A stretch of 64,000 bases of DNA. It comes from Oleisolibacter albus (GTDB lineage: Bacteria; Pseudomonadota; Alphaproteobacteria; Azospirillales; Azospirillaceae). Positions 55,506 to 64,000 of the stretch are shown here, piece by piece. The stretch spans positions 62,001-126,000 of the forward strand of contig NZ_QGNJ01000001.1 of assembly GCF_003336875.1 (NCBI RefSeq), in the 5' to 3' direction. The position numbers and the translations under genes were made by a program. The first letter of the stretch is position 1. Every line of letters begins with the position of its first letter. Below the pieces are notes generated by a model. The model ran no database searches. It saw only the letters and a program-made list of their open reading frames with translations, and was not told the origin of the DNA.

Positions 55506-56372
55506 ATGCTGGGAGTCCTGCTGTTCGCGGTGGTGGCCTACCTTGTGGCGGGCTTCGGTCTGTTCGTGTTCCAGCGCCACATGGTGTTCCAGCCCGACCG
55601 CACCATCCAGGTTCCCGGCGACTGGCGGCTGCCGCAGTTCCGGGTGGTGACCGTCACCACGGCGGACGGGTTGGGCATCGATGGCTGGTACGCACCGGCA
55701 GCCGCCGACCGGCCGACCGTGGTGCTGTTCCATGGCAGTGGCGGGCATCTGGGCCTGCGTGAGGGCAGGGCGCGGGTGCTGCAGCAGGCCGGATTCGGTG
55801 TGCTGCTGGCGGGATATCGCGGCTATGCCGGCAATCCCGGCTGGCCCAGCGAAAAGGGGCTTTATGCCGACGCGCGGGCGGCCCTGGACTTCCTGGTGGG
55901 GCAGGGTGTGTCGGGGCGCCGGCTGGTGCTGTACGGGGAAAGTCTGGGCTGTGCCGTGGCTGTGCAGATGGCATCGGAACGGCGTGTGGGCGCCGTGATC
56001 CTGGAAACACCCTTCACCCGGTTGGCCGAGGTGGTGCGCCGCCTGCTGCCCCTGTTCCCCGTGGCCCTGTTGCTGCGCGACCGCTTCGACCTGTTGTCCG
56101 CCGTGGGCGGCATCCAGGTTCCGCTGCTGCTGCTGCATGGGGAGAGGGACCGGATGGTGCCGGTGCGGTTGGGACGCGCCGTCTTCGCCGCCGCCAGCCA
56201 GCCCAAGCAGGCCGTCTGGCTGGCCCAGGCCGGCCACACCGACATGGTGGCCCATGGCGCGCTGGAGGCGGTCCTGGGCTTCCTCAACCGGCTGGGCAAG
56301 CCGGTGCCGGTGCCGCCGCCGACGCTGGAGCAGCCGCGGACCGGCCGGGGGCGGGCGCTGGTGCCGCGCTGA
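55506..56372 (+). CDS. Membrane-anchored alpha/beta hydrolase
   Basis: A 288-residue hydrolase of the Bem46/ABHD13-like group. An N-terminal membrane helix (about 3-22) precedes the fold, which has the oxyanion motif FHGSGG, nucleophile S146 in GESLG, acid D in GERDRMVP and H in AGHTD. The N-terminal ...VFQRHMVFQPDR... is the family marker. The catalytic side probably faces the cytoplasm. The substrate is unknown. The last 30 codons are proline/arginine rich and overlap, antisense, the end of the molybdopterin gene by 89 bases. Confidence 0.88.
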   Translation: MLGVLLFAVVAYLVAGFGLFVFQRHMVFQPDRTIQVPGDWRLPQFRVVTVTTADGLGIDGWYAPAAADRPTVVLFHGSGGHLGLREGRARVLQQAGFGVLLAGYRGYAGNPGWPSEKGLYADARAALDFLVGQGVSGRRLVLYGESLGCAVAVQMASERRVGAVILETPFTRLAEVVRRLLPLFPVALLLRDRFDLLSAVGGIQVPLLLLHGERDRMVPVRLGRAVFAAASQPKQAVWLAQAGHTDMVAHGALEAVLGFLNRLGKPVPVPPPTLEQPRTGRGRALVPR

Positions 56373-57963
56373 CGCGGTGGGCCAGCAGGGCCAGCGCCGC
56401 CGGCGTATCGGCGTCCAACAGGATGCCATCCTCTGCCATCGCAACCTCGCAGACGGCGTCCGCATGGGCGTGCAGCAGGGCGCGCGCGCCGGCATCGCCC
56501 TCCAGCGCCAGCATCTCCGCGACATAGCGGCGGTCCCACAGCACCGGATTGCCGCGGTGCCCGTCATGGGTGGGCACGCAGATGGAGCGCCCTTCGGCCG
56601 GCGACCAGGCGGCGATCAGCCGGTCCAGCACCGGCGCCCCGACCAGGGGCATGTCGCCCAGAAGCACCAGGACGCCGTCCATGTCCGGCGGCAGTGCGGC
56701 CAGACCGGCTTTCAGCGAGGCGCTCATCCCGGCGGCATGATCCTCGGCCTGCACCAGCCGCACCGGCCGCGATCCCAGGGCGGCGCGCACATCGGCGGCC
56801 TCATGGCCGGTGACCACCAGGACCGCGGCCGCCTGCGACGTCAGGGCCGCATCGACGGCATGGGTCAGCAAGGGCCGTCCGTCCAGCGGTTCCAGCAGCT
56901 TGTTGCGGCCCAGCCGGCGGGAGTGGCCGGCGGCCAGGACCAGCGCGGCGATCCGGGGGAAGCGGGCTGCGACCTCCGCCCGCGGCTGCGGCCGGTCCGG
57001 GATTTCGGCCAGAAGCCCGCCGACGCCCATGGCCGTCAGTTCGGCCCGGCCGACCGGCAGGCCGGCGGCCAGCCTTTGCAGGACCCAGTCCACCCCGTTG
57101 AGCGTCGGCGAGCGGGCGCAGCCGGGCAGGCCCAGTACCGGCAGTTCACCTAATCGGCCCAGCAGCAGCAGATTGCCGGGGTCCACCGGCATGCCGAAGT
57201 GCAGGATGTCGCCGCCGGCCGCGGCCAGCCCCGCCGGCAGCACGTCGCGCCGGTCGGTGATGGCCGAGGCGCCGATGACCAGCAGCAGATCGCATCCCGC
57301 GTCGCGCAACGCCGCCAGTGCCGCTGCGACGGCGTCGGCGCTGTGGGGCACCCGCCGCTCCGCCACTAGGCTGGCGCCGACGGCGGCGAGGCGCCGCGCC
57401 GTGACGCTGACCGCCTTCTCCTGCACGCTGCTCTTCAGGCCGGGCAACAGCGTCTGCACCAGCCCGGCGCGGCAGCCACGCCAGCCGGCCACGCGCAGCG
57501 GTGGCGCCCCGATCATTAGTTCCGCCGCCGAAATGATCTCGACAGGAACTGAGAAGGGGATGATCTTGACCGTGGCCGCCATCTGGCCCGCCTTGACCGG
57601 GGCAAAGGGGGGCAGGGTGGCGACGGTGACGGACTCGTCCAGCCGGTTCAGGGCATCGATCCGCTCCCGGTCCAGATCCAGCAGGCCGTCCCGCGCCGCG
57701 TAGAAATTGACGCGCCCGGTGAAGGCGGCCGCCGCAGTCAGGCCGGGACCGGCCAGCAGGGCGGCGATGCGGCGGGCGGCCTCGTCCTCGCCCACATCCC
57801 CCGGTTCCAGCCGCGCCACGGTGACTGTGGTGACGCCGGCGGCCCGCAGCGCCGCCACATCGGCCGGCGACAGCACCCGGCCCTTGCGCAAGGCGGGCCG
57901 GTCCAGCGAATGCACAAGGATGGCGCCCATTGCTTCCGCCACGGGCACGGGGCCGAATCGCAT
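56284..57963 (-). CDS. Fused molybdopterin-binding (MoeA-like) - nucleotidyltransferase (MocA-like) protein
   Basis: A 559-residue two-part protein. Residues 1-340 resemble the MoaB/MogA/MoeA molybdopterin-binding fold (LLLVIGASAITDRRDVLPAGL and GMPVDPGNLLLLGRLG). Residues 345-540 are a MobA-like nucleotidyltransferase with LAAGHSRRLGRNKLLEPL and GDMPLVGAPVLDRLIAAW. This couples cofactor handling with CMP attachment (MocA), as required for xanthine-dehydrogenase-family enzymes. The C-terminal 25 residues are low-complexity Ala/Pro and overlap the hydrolase gene. It is preceded by XdhC-type genes in the same direction. Confidence 0.87.
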   Translation of the reverse strand: MRFGPVPVAEAMGAILVHSLDRPALRKGRVLSPADVAALRAAGVTTVTVARLEPGDVGEDEAARRIAALLAGPGLTAAAAFTGRVNFYAARDGLLDLDRERIDALNRLDESVTVATLPPFAPVKAGQMAATVKIIPFSVPVEIISAAELMIGAPPLRVAGWRGCRAGLVQTLLPGLKSSVQEKAVSVTARRLAAVGASLVAERRVPHSADAVAAALAALRDAGCDLLLVIGASAITDRRDVLPAGLAAAGGDILHFGMPVDPGNLLLLGRLGELPVLGLPGCARSPTLNGVDWVLQRLAAGLPVGRAELTAMGVGGLLAEIPDRPQPRAEVAARFPRIAALVLAAGHSRRLGRNKLLEPLDGRPLLTHAVDAALTSQAAAVLVVTGHEAADVRAALGSRPVRLVQAEDHAAGMSASLKAGLAALPPDMDGVLVLLGDMPLVGAPVLDRLIAAWSPAEGRSICVPTHDGHRGNPVLWDRRYVAEMLALEGDAGARALLHAHADAVCEVAMAEDGILLDADTPAALALLAHRVSAAPAPAPGRSAAAPASAAAPAPACPAG

Positions 57964-57964
57964 C

Positions 57965-58672
57965 TCAGGTCCCCACCTTGGGGCCGCCGCGCAGCACCTG
58001 AACCATCTGCGCCAGGATCGACAGGGCGATCTCGGCCGGGGTGACGGCCCCCAGATCCAGCCCGACCGGCCCATGGATGCGGGCGAAGGCGCTGTCGTCG
58101 ATACCGGCGGCGGCCAATCGCTCCCGCCGCTGGGCATGGGTCCTGCGGCTGCCCAGGGCCCCAACATAGAAGGACGGGCCGGCCAGGGCGGCGACCAGGG
58201 CCGGATCGTCCAGCTTGGGATCATGGGTCAGGGCCACCACGGCCGTGCGCGCGTCGGGCTTCAGGGCCGCCAGCGCTTCGTCCGGCCAGTCATGGTTCAG
58301 GGCGATGTCGGGAAAGCGCGCATCGCTGGCAAAGGCCCGGCGCGGATCGACCACGGTGACATCATAGCCGGCCAGCACCGCCATGGGCGCCAGCGATTGG
58401 GCGATGTGGACAGCGCCCACCAGGATCAGCCGCAGCGGCGGGTTCAGCACGGTGATGAAGAAACGCCCGTCATAGAATTCGACGATGCCGCTGCGGTCCA
58501 GCCGCATGGCCTCGCGCACCTGCGGCAGGAATTCCTCCTCCAGGGCGACGTCGCCCTCCTGGGCATCGGCATGGACCAGGGTCTGCAGGCCGGTCCCCAG
58601 ATCGGTGACCAGGGCCACCGGGCGCTTGTCCGCCTGTGCCCGGCGCACGGCCTCGAACAGGCGCCGTTTCAT
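57965..58672 (-). CDS. XdhC family protein, C-terminal Rossmann part
   Basis: A 235-residue XdhC/CoxI-type chaperone part. The second half contains the XdhC Rossmann segment LILVGAVHIAQSLAPMAVLAG and VVALTHDPKLDDPAL, then VGALGSRRTHAQRRERL and the GLDLGAVTPAEIALSI ending that is diagnostic. XdhC binds sulfurated molybdenum cofactor and inserts it into the apo-enzyme. The N-terminal XdhC/CoxI segment is encoded by a separate overlapping gene (ATGA, 4 bases). Confidence 0.9.
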   Translation of the reverse strand: MKRRLFEAVRRAQADKRPVALVTDLGTGLQTLVHADAQEGDVALEEEFLPQVREAMRLDRSGIVEFYDGRFFITVLNPPLRLILVGAVHIAQSLAPMAVLAGYDVTVVDPRRAFASDARFPDIALNHDWPDEALAALKPDARTAVVALTHDPKLDDPALVAALAGPSFYVGALGSRRTHAQRRERLAAAGIDDSAFARIHGPVGLDLGAVTPAEIALSILAQMVQVLRGGPKVGT

Positions 58673-59001
58673 CGCACCGGCTCCACATAGATCTCCACCT
58701 GTCCGCCGCAGGCCAGCCCCACCTCCCACGCCCGGTCGTTGCTGATGCCGAAGCGCAGCAGGCGCGGCTCGCCATCCGCCAGCACCGCCTGCGCCTCGTA
58801 CACGACGGCGCCCTCGATGCAGCCGCCCGACACGGACCCCGCCATGGCCCCGTCGGCGGCGATGGCCATCAGGCTGCCGACAGGGCGGGGCGACGAGCCC
58901 CAGGTGGCGATGACGCTGGCCAGGGCCACCGGCCGGCCTTCGGCCAGCCAGATTGCGGCTTGCTCAAGAACTGTGGCGCTGTCGGCCGATAAAAGGCTCA
59001 T
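58669..59001 (-). CDS. XdhC/CoxI N-terminal domain protein
   Basis: A 110-residue protein that matches only the N-terminal XdhC_CoxI domain (WLAEGRPVALASVIATWGSSPRPVGS and GSVSGGCIEGAVVYEA). The conserved GGCIE cysteine is present. Together with the overlapping downstream gene it makes a split XdhC, a form also seen elsewhere. ATG at 59001 is supported by a GGAG Shine-Dalgarno; 59028 is an alternative. Role: maturation of molybdenum hydroxylases. Confidence 0.88.
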   Translation of the reverse strand: MSLLSADSATVLEQAAIWLAEGRPVALASVIATWGSSPRPVGSLMAIAADGAMAGSVSGGCIEGAVVYEAQAVLADGEPRLLRFGISNDRAWEVGLACGGQVEIYVEPVR

Positions 59002-59122
59002 GCCGTCTCCAGGAGGCGGGAGAATCATGGTGCGGGGCGGACCGTGGGGCGGTCGCAGGCTGCCGTCGCCCGGATCGAACCTGCGAAGATGTAGGCGATC
59101 CGCCCGCCGCCACAAGGGAGCA

Positions 59123-59863
59123 TCAGCCCAGCGTGGTCAGCAGCACCATGACCAGCAGCACCACGACGATCAGGCTGACCCAGCCGAGCGGACCCAGGCC
59201 GCCGCCTTCGGGCGCAGCCACCGGTGCTTCGTCCTCCTCCAGCCGGTGATGCGGTTCGGCCAGCCGAGCCATGTCCGCAGCCCTGGTCCCGGCCAGATCG
59301 GGGCGTCCGGCCAGCGGCACCGAGGCGAAATCCGGCATGGCGGAGGAGGGAACCTCCGGCCGCGCCTCCATCTCCTCCGCCGTCTTCACCAGCAGTTCGG
59401 TTGCCGCCCCGTCCACATCGTCGTCGGCTGCCCCGGCCCCCGCGCCCGGCGCCAGAAGGGCGCCGAGATTGGCGCCGACGGTATCCGCCAGCCCATGGCA
59501 GAGGCCGGGGACATCGTCCAGGATGGCGGCCGGATCGGCCTGGTAGGACAGACGGGTGGAGTCCGCGCCATCGGCCGCCAACTGGATGGCGATGCGGGCC
59601 AGCATGGCCGCGGCCCCATCGGTATCATTCAACAGCGTGATCGTGCAGCGGCTGAGCGGCACCGGGTCGGACAGCACCAGCCGTCCGCGGAACGGGTGCT
59701 CCCCCTGGTCAGGCGGCAGCACGGTCAGGGCCAGTTCGACCGATGACAGGCGGCGAACGGAGAGGCAGCCGGGAATGGCGTGGCGCAGGATCTCGGGGTC
59801 GTGCAGCGCTGCCCAGACACGCTCCTGCGGGGCGGCGATGCGATAGGCGCCGGACATGGTCAT
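59123..59863 (-). CDS. coxG: CoxG-family (SRPBCC) protein
   Basis: A 246-residue protein with an N-terminal CoxG/SRPBCC lipid- or ligand-binding fold (about 1-150; MSGAYRIAAPQERVWAALHD and ILRHAIPGC). A charged, alanine-rich linker (150-215) and a C-terminal membrane helix (about 220-244; WVSLIVVVLLVMVLLTTLG) follow. In the CO dehydrogenase gene cluster CoxG anchors or recruits the enzyme to the membrane. A strong GGAGGA ribosome-binding site precedes the ATG at 59863. No CO dehydrogenase structural gene is in the window. Confidence 0.9.
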   Translation of the reverse strand: MTMSGAYRIAAPQERVWAALHDPEILRHAIPGCLSVRRLSSVELALTVLPPDQGEHPFRGRLVLSDPVPLSRCTITLLNDTDGAAAMLARIAIQLAADGADSTRLSYQADPAAILDDVPGLCHGLADTVGANLGALLAPGAGAGAADDDVDGAATELLVKTAEEMEARPEVPSSAMPDFASVPLAGRPDLAGTRAADMARLAEPHHRLEEDEAPVAAPEGGGLGPLGWVSLIVVVLLVMVLLTTLG

Positions 59864-60083
59864 AGCTGTTCCTCCAGTCTTTTCGTTGGCCGCGGGCAGC
59901 CTCCGCACCGCGGCGACGCCAGACAACGAAACAGCGCCACCACCGTTTCGGATGTCGGGACACCGGATAACAGTTTGGACGGGAACGGATGCACGCGCTT
60001 TGATCTGGATTGGCCGGGGCAGGGCGCTTCAACCCTGCCGTGCCATGTCCGGTGCAGCGACAGCGCCGTTGTCAGGACCGGCT

Positions 60084-60103
60084 GCGCTCCCCGCGGGGAG
60101 CGC
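60084..60103 (-). terminator. Perfect 20-bp palindrome after trpE
   Basis: Complementary halves 60084-60093 and 60094-60103, with no loop bases. It begins 4 bases beyond the trpE stop; termination or mRNA stabilisation is likely, but no U-run follows. Confidence 0.6.
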
Positions 60104-60107
60104 TCCG

Positions 60108-61622
60108 TTAGGGACTGCTCCGCTCCTGGGCGAAGCGCACGGCCTCTTCGGCGGCTTTGAACAGGGCCTTGGCCTTGTTCACCGTCTCCTGATACTCGGC
60201 CTCCGGGTCGCTGTCGGCGACCACGCCGCCACCGGCCTGGACATGCATGGTGCCGTCCTTCACCACGGCGGTGCGCAGGGCGATACAGGTATCCATGGTG
60301 CCGTTTGCGGCGAAATAGCCGATACAGCCGCCATAGATGCCGCGCCGGGTCTTTTCCAGCTCGTCGATGATCTCCAAGGCGCGGATCTTCGGCGCACCCG
60401 AGACGGTCCCGGCCGGGAAACCCGCCACCAGCGCGTCGATGGCGGTGAAGCTCGGATCGACCCGCCCCTCCACGTTGGAGACGATGTGCATGACGTGGCT
60501 GTAATACTCGATGGTGAATTTCTCCGTCACCGTGACGGTGCCGGTCTGGGCCACGCGCCCCACATCGTTGCGGCCCAGGTCCAGCAGCATGAGATGCTCG
60601 GCCAGTTCCTTGGGATCAGACAGCAGGTCTGTGGCCAGTTCCTTGTCCTCGGCCGCATCCTTGCCGCGCTTGCGGGTGCCGGCGATGGGCCGGATGGTGA
60701 CCGTGTTGTCGCGCAGACGCACCAGGATCTCGGGGCTGGAGCCGACCACGGCCAGATGTCCGAAATCCAGGAAGAACAGGAAAGGCGAAGGATTCAGCCG
60801 CCGCAGCGCCCGGTACAGCGCGAAGGGCGGCAGCGTGAAGGGCACGGAGAAACGCTGGCTCGGCACCACCTGGAAGATGTCGCCGGCACGGATGTACTCC
60901 TTGGCCCGCTCCACCAGGCGGTGATACTCGGCGCGGCTGGTGTTCGATTCCGGTGGCGGCAGTGGCGCCACATCCAGGGTCGTCTGCATGGCGGCCGGCA
61001 CCGGCGCCTCCAGATCGGCCAGGGTCTCGGCCAGGCGCTGTCTGGCGGCGGCCAGAGCCGTTTCGGCGGACAGGTCCGGCGACGGGCGCACCGGGGTGAC
61101 GATGGTCACCACATTCTCGATCCCGTCGAAGATCGCCATGATCGTCGGCCGGATCAGGATGGCGTCGTCCAGATTGAGCTGGTCTGGATTGCTGTCCGGC
61201 AGTGCTTCCATCAGCCGGACCATGTCATAGCCGAGATAGCCGAACAGGCCTGCCGACATGGGCGGCAGCCCGTCGGGCAGATCGATCCGCGATTCGTCCA
61301 GCAACGCCCCGAGCACCTGGAGCGGATGGCCCGGCTGCTGCTGGAAGCTGTCCGGGTCCGTGGCGGCGCTGCGGTTGATCTCGGCCTGGGACCCGCGGCA
61401 GCGCCAGATTAGATCCGGCTTCAGCCCGATCAGCGAATAGCGACCACGTACCGATCCGCCGGTCACCGACTCCAGAAGAAAGCTGTTCGGCCGTCCGCTC
61501 CCCAGCTTCAGCATGGCCGAAACGGGGGTGTCCAGGTCGCTGACCAGCCGCGTCCACACCACCTGCGGCTGCCCCGCCTGATAGCGTGCGGTGAAGGCGG
61601 CGTCGTCCGGGAAGCTGCGCAC
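60108..61622 (-). CDS. trpE: Anthranilate synthase component I
   Basis: A 504-residue chorismate-utilising enzyme that makes anthranilate with a TrpG glutaminase subunit. The tryptophan feedback site LLES is present in FLLESVTGG. The catalytic chorismate-binding domain has GRNDVGRVA, FPAGTVSGAPK and GCIGYF. Start is GTG at 61622, six bases after the ppiD stop, so the two are almost certainly co-transcribed. trpG, trpD and trpC are not in the window. No trp leader peptide or attenuator is visible because the gene is not at the start of its transcript. Confidence 0.97.
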   Translation of the reverse strand: MRSFPDDAAFTARYQAGQPQVVWTRLVSDLDTPVSAMLKLGSGRPNSFLLESVTGGSVRGRYSLIGLKPDLIWRCRGSQAEINRSAATDPDSFQQQPGHPLQVLGALLDESRIDLPDGLPPMSAGLFGYLGYDMVRLMEALPDSNPDQLNLDDAILIRPTIMAIFDGIENVVTIVTPVRPSPDLSAETALAAARQRLAETLADLEAPVPAAMQTTLDVAPLPPPESNTSRAEYHRLVERAKEYIRAGDIFQVVPSQRFSVPFTLPPFALYRALRRLNPSPFLFFLDFGHLAVVGSSPEILVRLRDNTVTIRPIAGTRKRGKDAAEDKELATDLLSDPKELAEHLMLLDLGRNDVGRVAQTGTVTVTEKFTIEYYSHVMHIVSNVEGRVDPSFTAIDALVAGFPAGTVSGAPKIRALEIIDELEKTRRGIYGGCIGYFAANGTMDTCIALRTAVVKDGTMHVQAGGGVVADSDPEAEYQETVNKAKALFKAAEEAVRFAQERSSP

Positions 61623-61627
61623 GGAAC

Positions 61628-63508
61628 TTACTCCTGCGTGCGATACATGCTGTCGATCAGGGTGCGGTTGATCTTCACGCCATAGCGCGCCCGCAGCCCG
61701 TCCACATATTCGGCCAGCAGGTCGCCGGCGATGGTCTCGCTGGTGGTAGTGCGGATCTGCTCGACGCCGGCGGCATCGGCGGCGGGATCGGCGGCCACGA
61801 CCTCGATCAGACGGGCGACGATCTGACCTGTGGGCATGTCACCCACGGCCACGGCGCCGGGGGCGGCGGCGAACAGTTCCTCCAGCGTGGCGGGCGGCAG
61901 CACGGCATTGTTGCGGCCGGCGCTGCGCAGCAGCGGTTCGGTCCGCGACAGGGTGGCGCCGGGCACGGCCTTGGCCGCGTCCGCGGGGGTCGTGCCGCCA
62001 CGGATGGCGGCGGCGATCTCCTCCGCCTTGGCCTTGGCCGCCTGCTGGCGCTGTTCGGCGGTCCAGTCGGCCAGCACCTTGGCGCGCACGCTGTCCAGCG
62101 GGCTCAGCGCCGCCGGCTGCACCTCGTCCACATGCACGACGTAATAGCCCTGGCCACTGGCCGATTCGGTCATGGGGCTGGTCTGGCCTTCCTGGAGCGA
62201 GAAGGCCGTCTCGATCACCGGCTGGTCCACGCCCTGGACCGGGGTTCCAGCGGCAGTGCGGCCCTGGGCATCCACCTTCTCCAGCCGCAGCGACTTGGCG
62301 CCGAACTCCTTGGACACATCGGCCAGCGGGGTGCCGGCGGCAATGGCCTCGTCCATCTTGTTGGCCACATCGAACAGCTGGTCGGTGGCCTTCTCGCGGC
62401 GCAGCTGCTGGGCCAGCATGTCCTTGACCTGCTCGAAGCTCTGCTCCCCGCCGGGGCTGATGCCGGTCACGGTCACCACATGCCAGCCGAAATCAGTCTT
62501 GACCGGGCCGACCAGCCCGCCCTGGGCCGCGGCGAACACCGGCTCCTGCAACTCCGCGGGCAGATCCTCACGGGTCACGCCCTCCAGCGGGGCGGCGTCG
62601 ATCTTGGCGGCCTTGGCCGCGGCATCGATGGTCTTGCCGCCCTTGACCGCATCGGCGGCCTTGGTGGCGGCGGCCTCGTCCGGGAATACGGCCTGGACCA
62701 GGGTGCGGTGTTCCTTGGTCACGAACTCGCTGCTGCGGGCGTCATAGGCCTGGTGCAGTTCCTCGTCCGTCACCGACACACCCGGCAGCAGATCGTCCGC
62801 CGTCAGTGTGGCCACCTGCACGGTGCGGTATTCCGGCAGGGTGTAGCGCACGGCCTTGTCCTGATGGAACTGGATCAGCGCCGCCTCATCCGGGGCGGCC
62901 GGCGCCGGCATGGACGCGGCCGGAACCGCGACGATGTCGAACACCCGCTTTTCGTTGCGGTAGCGGTACAGGGCCTGGGCCAGCGGCAGCGGCGTCGCCG
63001 TGCCGTTGGTGACGGCGCCGGCAATGAGATTGCGGGACAGGTCCTCGCGCATCTGCTCGACGAAGGTCTGCTCGGTCAGCCCGTTCTGGGCCAGAACCGC
63101 GCGCATGACATTGACGTCGAACTGGCCGAGCCCGTTCTGGAACGCCGGGAAGGTCCGGGCCTCGGCCACGACCTGCGCATCGGGGATGCGCACGCCCAGA
63201 TCCTTGGCGGCCAGCGAGATCAGCGTACGCTGGATCATCTGCTCCAGCGCACGGTCGACCAGACCGAGCTGCCGGGCCTGGGCCTCGGTGAAGTCCGGCC
63301 CGAGCATGCGGCGCAGCCGGTTCATTTCGGACCGGAACTCGCGGTCGAGATCCTGGGGCGTCAGTTTGACGCTGCCGACTTCCGCTACGCCCCCTTGGAC
63401 GCCGCGGGTAATGTCACCGATGCCCCAGATCGCGAAGCTGACGATCAGGACGAGGAACAGGATCTTGACGACCCAGGAGCCGGCGGTGCTGCGGAGGGAC
63501 TGGAGCAT
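61628..63508 (-). CDS. ppiD: Periplasmic peptidyl-prolyl isomerase PpiD
   Basis: A 626-residue parvulin-fold folding factor. It has a single N-terminal membrane anchor (about 15-33; VVKILFLVLIVSFAIWGIG), then SurA-N-like chaperone helices (about 50-180), a parvulin domain (about 265-360; GGLVGPVKTDFGWHVVTVTGI) and a long C-terminal helical chaperone region. It faces the periplasm and helps folding of secreted proteins near SecYEG. Order ppiD-trpE is conserved in alphaproteobacteria. The start at 63508 is supported by the conserved MLQSLR N-terminus. Confidence 0.95.
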   Translation of the reverse strand: MLQSLRSTAGSWVVKILFLVLIVSFAIWGIGDITRGVQGGVAEVGSVKLTPQDLDREFRSEMNRLRRMLGPDFTEAQARQLGLVDRALEQMIQRTLISLAAKDLGVRIPDAQVVAEARTFPAFQNGLGQFDVNVMRAVLAQNGLTEQTFVEQMREDLSRNLIAGAVTNGTATPLPLAQALYRYRNEKRVFDIVAVPAASMPAPAAPDEAALIQFHQDKAVRYTLPEYRTVQVATLTADDLLPGVSVTDEELHQAYDARSSEFVTKEHRTLVQAVFPDEAAATKAADAVKGGKTIDAAAKAAKIDAAPLEGVTREDLPAELQEPVFAAAQGGLVGPVKTDFGWHVVTVTGISPGGEQSFEQVKDMLAQQLRREKATDQLFDVANKMDEAIAAGTPLADVSKEFGAKSLRLEKVDAQGRTAAGTPVQGVDQPVIETAFSLQEGQTSPMTESASGQGYYVVHVDEVQPAALSPLDSVRAKVLADWTAEQRQQAAKAKAEEIAAAIRGGTTPADAAKAVPGATLSRTEPLLRSAGRNNAVLPPATLEELFAAAPGAVAVGDMPTGQIVARLIEVVAADPAADAAGVEQIRTTTSETIAGDLLAEYVDGLRARYGVKINRTLIDSMYRTQE

Positions 63509-63582
63509 GGAATCGGCAACGCACTTTTCAGAAAAGGCGCAGGAGCGCGCGGGCCTTTCCGGCGGTTTCCGGAAAGCGCGGC

Positions 63583-63611
63583 ATCATAGTGACCGCATCC
63601 CCAGGGAGCAA
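63583..63611 (-). promoter_or_regulatory. Sigma70 promoter of ppiD-trpE
   Basis: On the minus strand TTGCTC (63611-63606), a 17-base spacer and TATGAT (63588-63583), about 75 bases before the ppiD start. Confidence 0.7.
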
Positions 63612-63707
63612 GCCTGGGTGCCCCATGGAAATTGCGGTGGTGGGCTGCTACAGGGGGCATGGGGGCGGCAGCGCCGCCCGCGGTTCTGATCCCGGTTCTC
63701 AATACCC

Positions 63708-63724
63708 GGATCCGCAACGGATCC
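63708..63724 (+). other. Hairpin in the tpiA upstream region
   Basis: GGATCCG / CGGATCC arms around CAA, 32 bases before the tpiA start and followed by TTTG. A second GC-rich hairpin (63663-63679) lies just upstream. Their role is unknown. Confidence 0.4.
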
Positions 63725-63756
63725 TTTGACCATCCATCTGAGAGGAGAGATCAACC

Positions 63757-64000
63757 ATGGCCGGCCGTCGTTACCTGATCGCAGGCAACTGGAAAATGAA
63801 TGGGCACCGCAGCGATGGCGTCGCCCTGGCGGCGGATCTGGCCCAGCGGCTGGCCGCGGCCGGAACGGTGCCGTTCGACATGCTGGTCTGCCCGCCGGCC
63901 ACCCTGATCGCGCCGGTGGCCGACGTGGTGAAGGGGTCGCCGCTGGCCGTCGGCGGCCAGGACTGCCACACCGCCGTCAAGGGGGCCCACACCGGCGACA
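63757..64000 (+). CDS. tpiA: Triosephosphate isomerase (5' part)
   Basis: The first 81 residues of TIM, cut by the window edge. MAGRRYLIAGNWKMNG contains the catalytic lysine of the NWKMN motif (K13). FDMLVCPPATLI and VGGQDCHTAVKGAHTGD match the beta2-beta3 region with the next conserved residues. It interconverts dihydroxyacetone phosphate and glyceraldehyde-3-phosphate. A good Shine-Dalgarno (AGAGGAGAG) precedes the ATG. The gene is divergent from ppiD. Confidence 0.97.
   Translation, partial: MAGRRYLIAGNWKMNGHRSDGVALAADLAQRLAAAGTVPFDMLVCPPATLIAPVADVVKGSPLAVGGQDCHTAVKGAHTGD

Overview
The window is a GC-rich chromosomal segment of an alphaproteobacterium, most likely of the Rhodospirillales/Azospirillaceae type. 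Supporting signs are a PopZ-type polar organizer, a choline-dependent phosphatidylcholine synthase, an alphaproteobacterial GTTC-N7-GTTC LexA operator, hopanoid-squalene (hpn) genes, Mth938/NDUFAF3-like and NDUFAF6-like complex I assembly factors, and a tatABC-serS-surE-pcm-nlpD-yajC backbone. There is no insertion sequence, prophage, CRISPR array or plasmid-type gene. The genus is an inference.

Layout. 1-7.9 kb: hisI and a sulfur/amino-acid cluster on the minus strand (metC, GNAT, sseA, alaX, cysK), then a NUDIX hydrolase and an alpha/beta-hydrolase-OsmC fusion. 7.9-9.9 kb: tRNA-Asn and tRNA-Cys, each with a recognisable promoter and terminator. 9.9-16 kb: pcm-like, rhodanese, tolC, popZ, valS. 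16-24.4 kb: tatABC, serS, surE, pcm, an nlpD-like lipoprotein, a small XRE/membrane-protein pair, a DUF815 ATPase, yajC and Mth938. secD and secF are not in the yajC neighbourhood. 24.4-29.4 kb: hpnE, a single-frame fusion of hpnC and hpnD, superoxide dismutase and an NDUFAF6-like protein. 29.5-35.6 kb: a 3-hydroxyisobutyrate-dehydrogenase-family enzyme, trmFO, DUF1499, a coiled-coil protein and two tandem branched-chain amino-acid-type binding proteins without permease genes. 35.8-41.4 kb: pcs, uvrA, an unknown protein and ssb, with LexA boxes at uvrA and ssb. 41.6-46.6 kb: a MATE transporter, gyrA, coaD, tRNA-Lys.

47.3-53 kb is the most unusual region: a chemoreceptor, a tiny unknown protein, then a compact run of CheZ-like protein, STAS antagonist, HATPase anti-sigma-type kinase and a response-regulator/PP2C phosphatase. 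This joins a chemotaxis phosphatase to a complete partner-switching module. 53-64 kb: glycine-zipper lipoprotein, MsbA-like exporter, alpha/beta hydrolase, a molybdenum-cofactor maturation set (MoeA-like/MocA-like fusion, two-piece XdhC, CoxG), trpE, ppiD and the start of tpiA.

The leading novelty candidates are the HpnC-HpnD fusion coupled to hpnE, the CheZ/partner-switch locus, and the paired SOS operators at uvrA and ssb, the first of which covers a start codon. All functional calls rest on reading motifs and gene order by eye; no database search was run.
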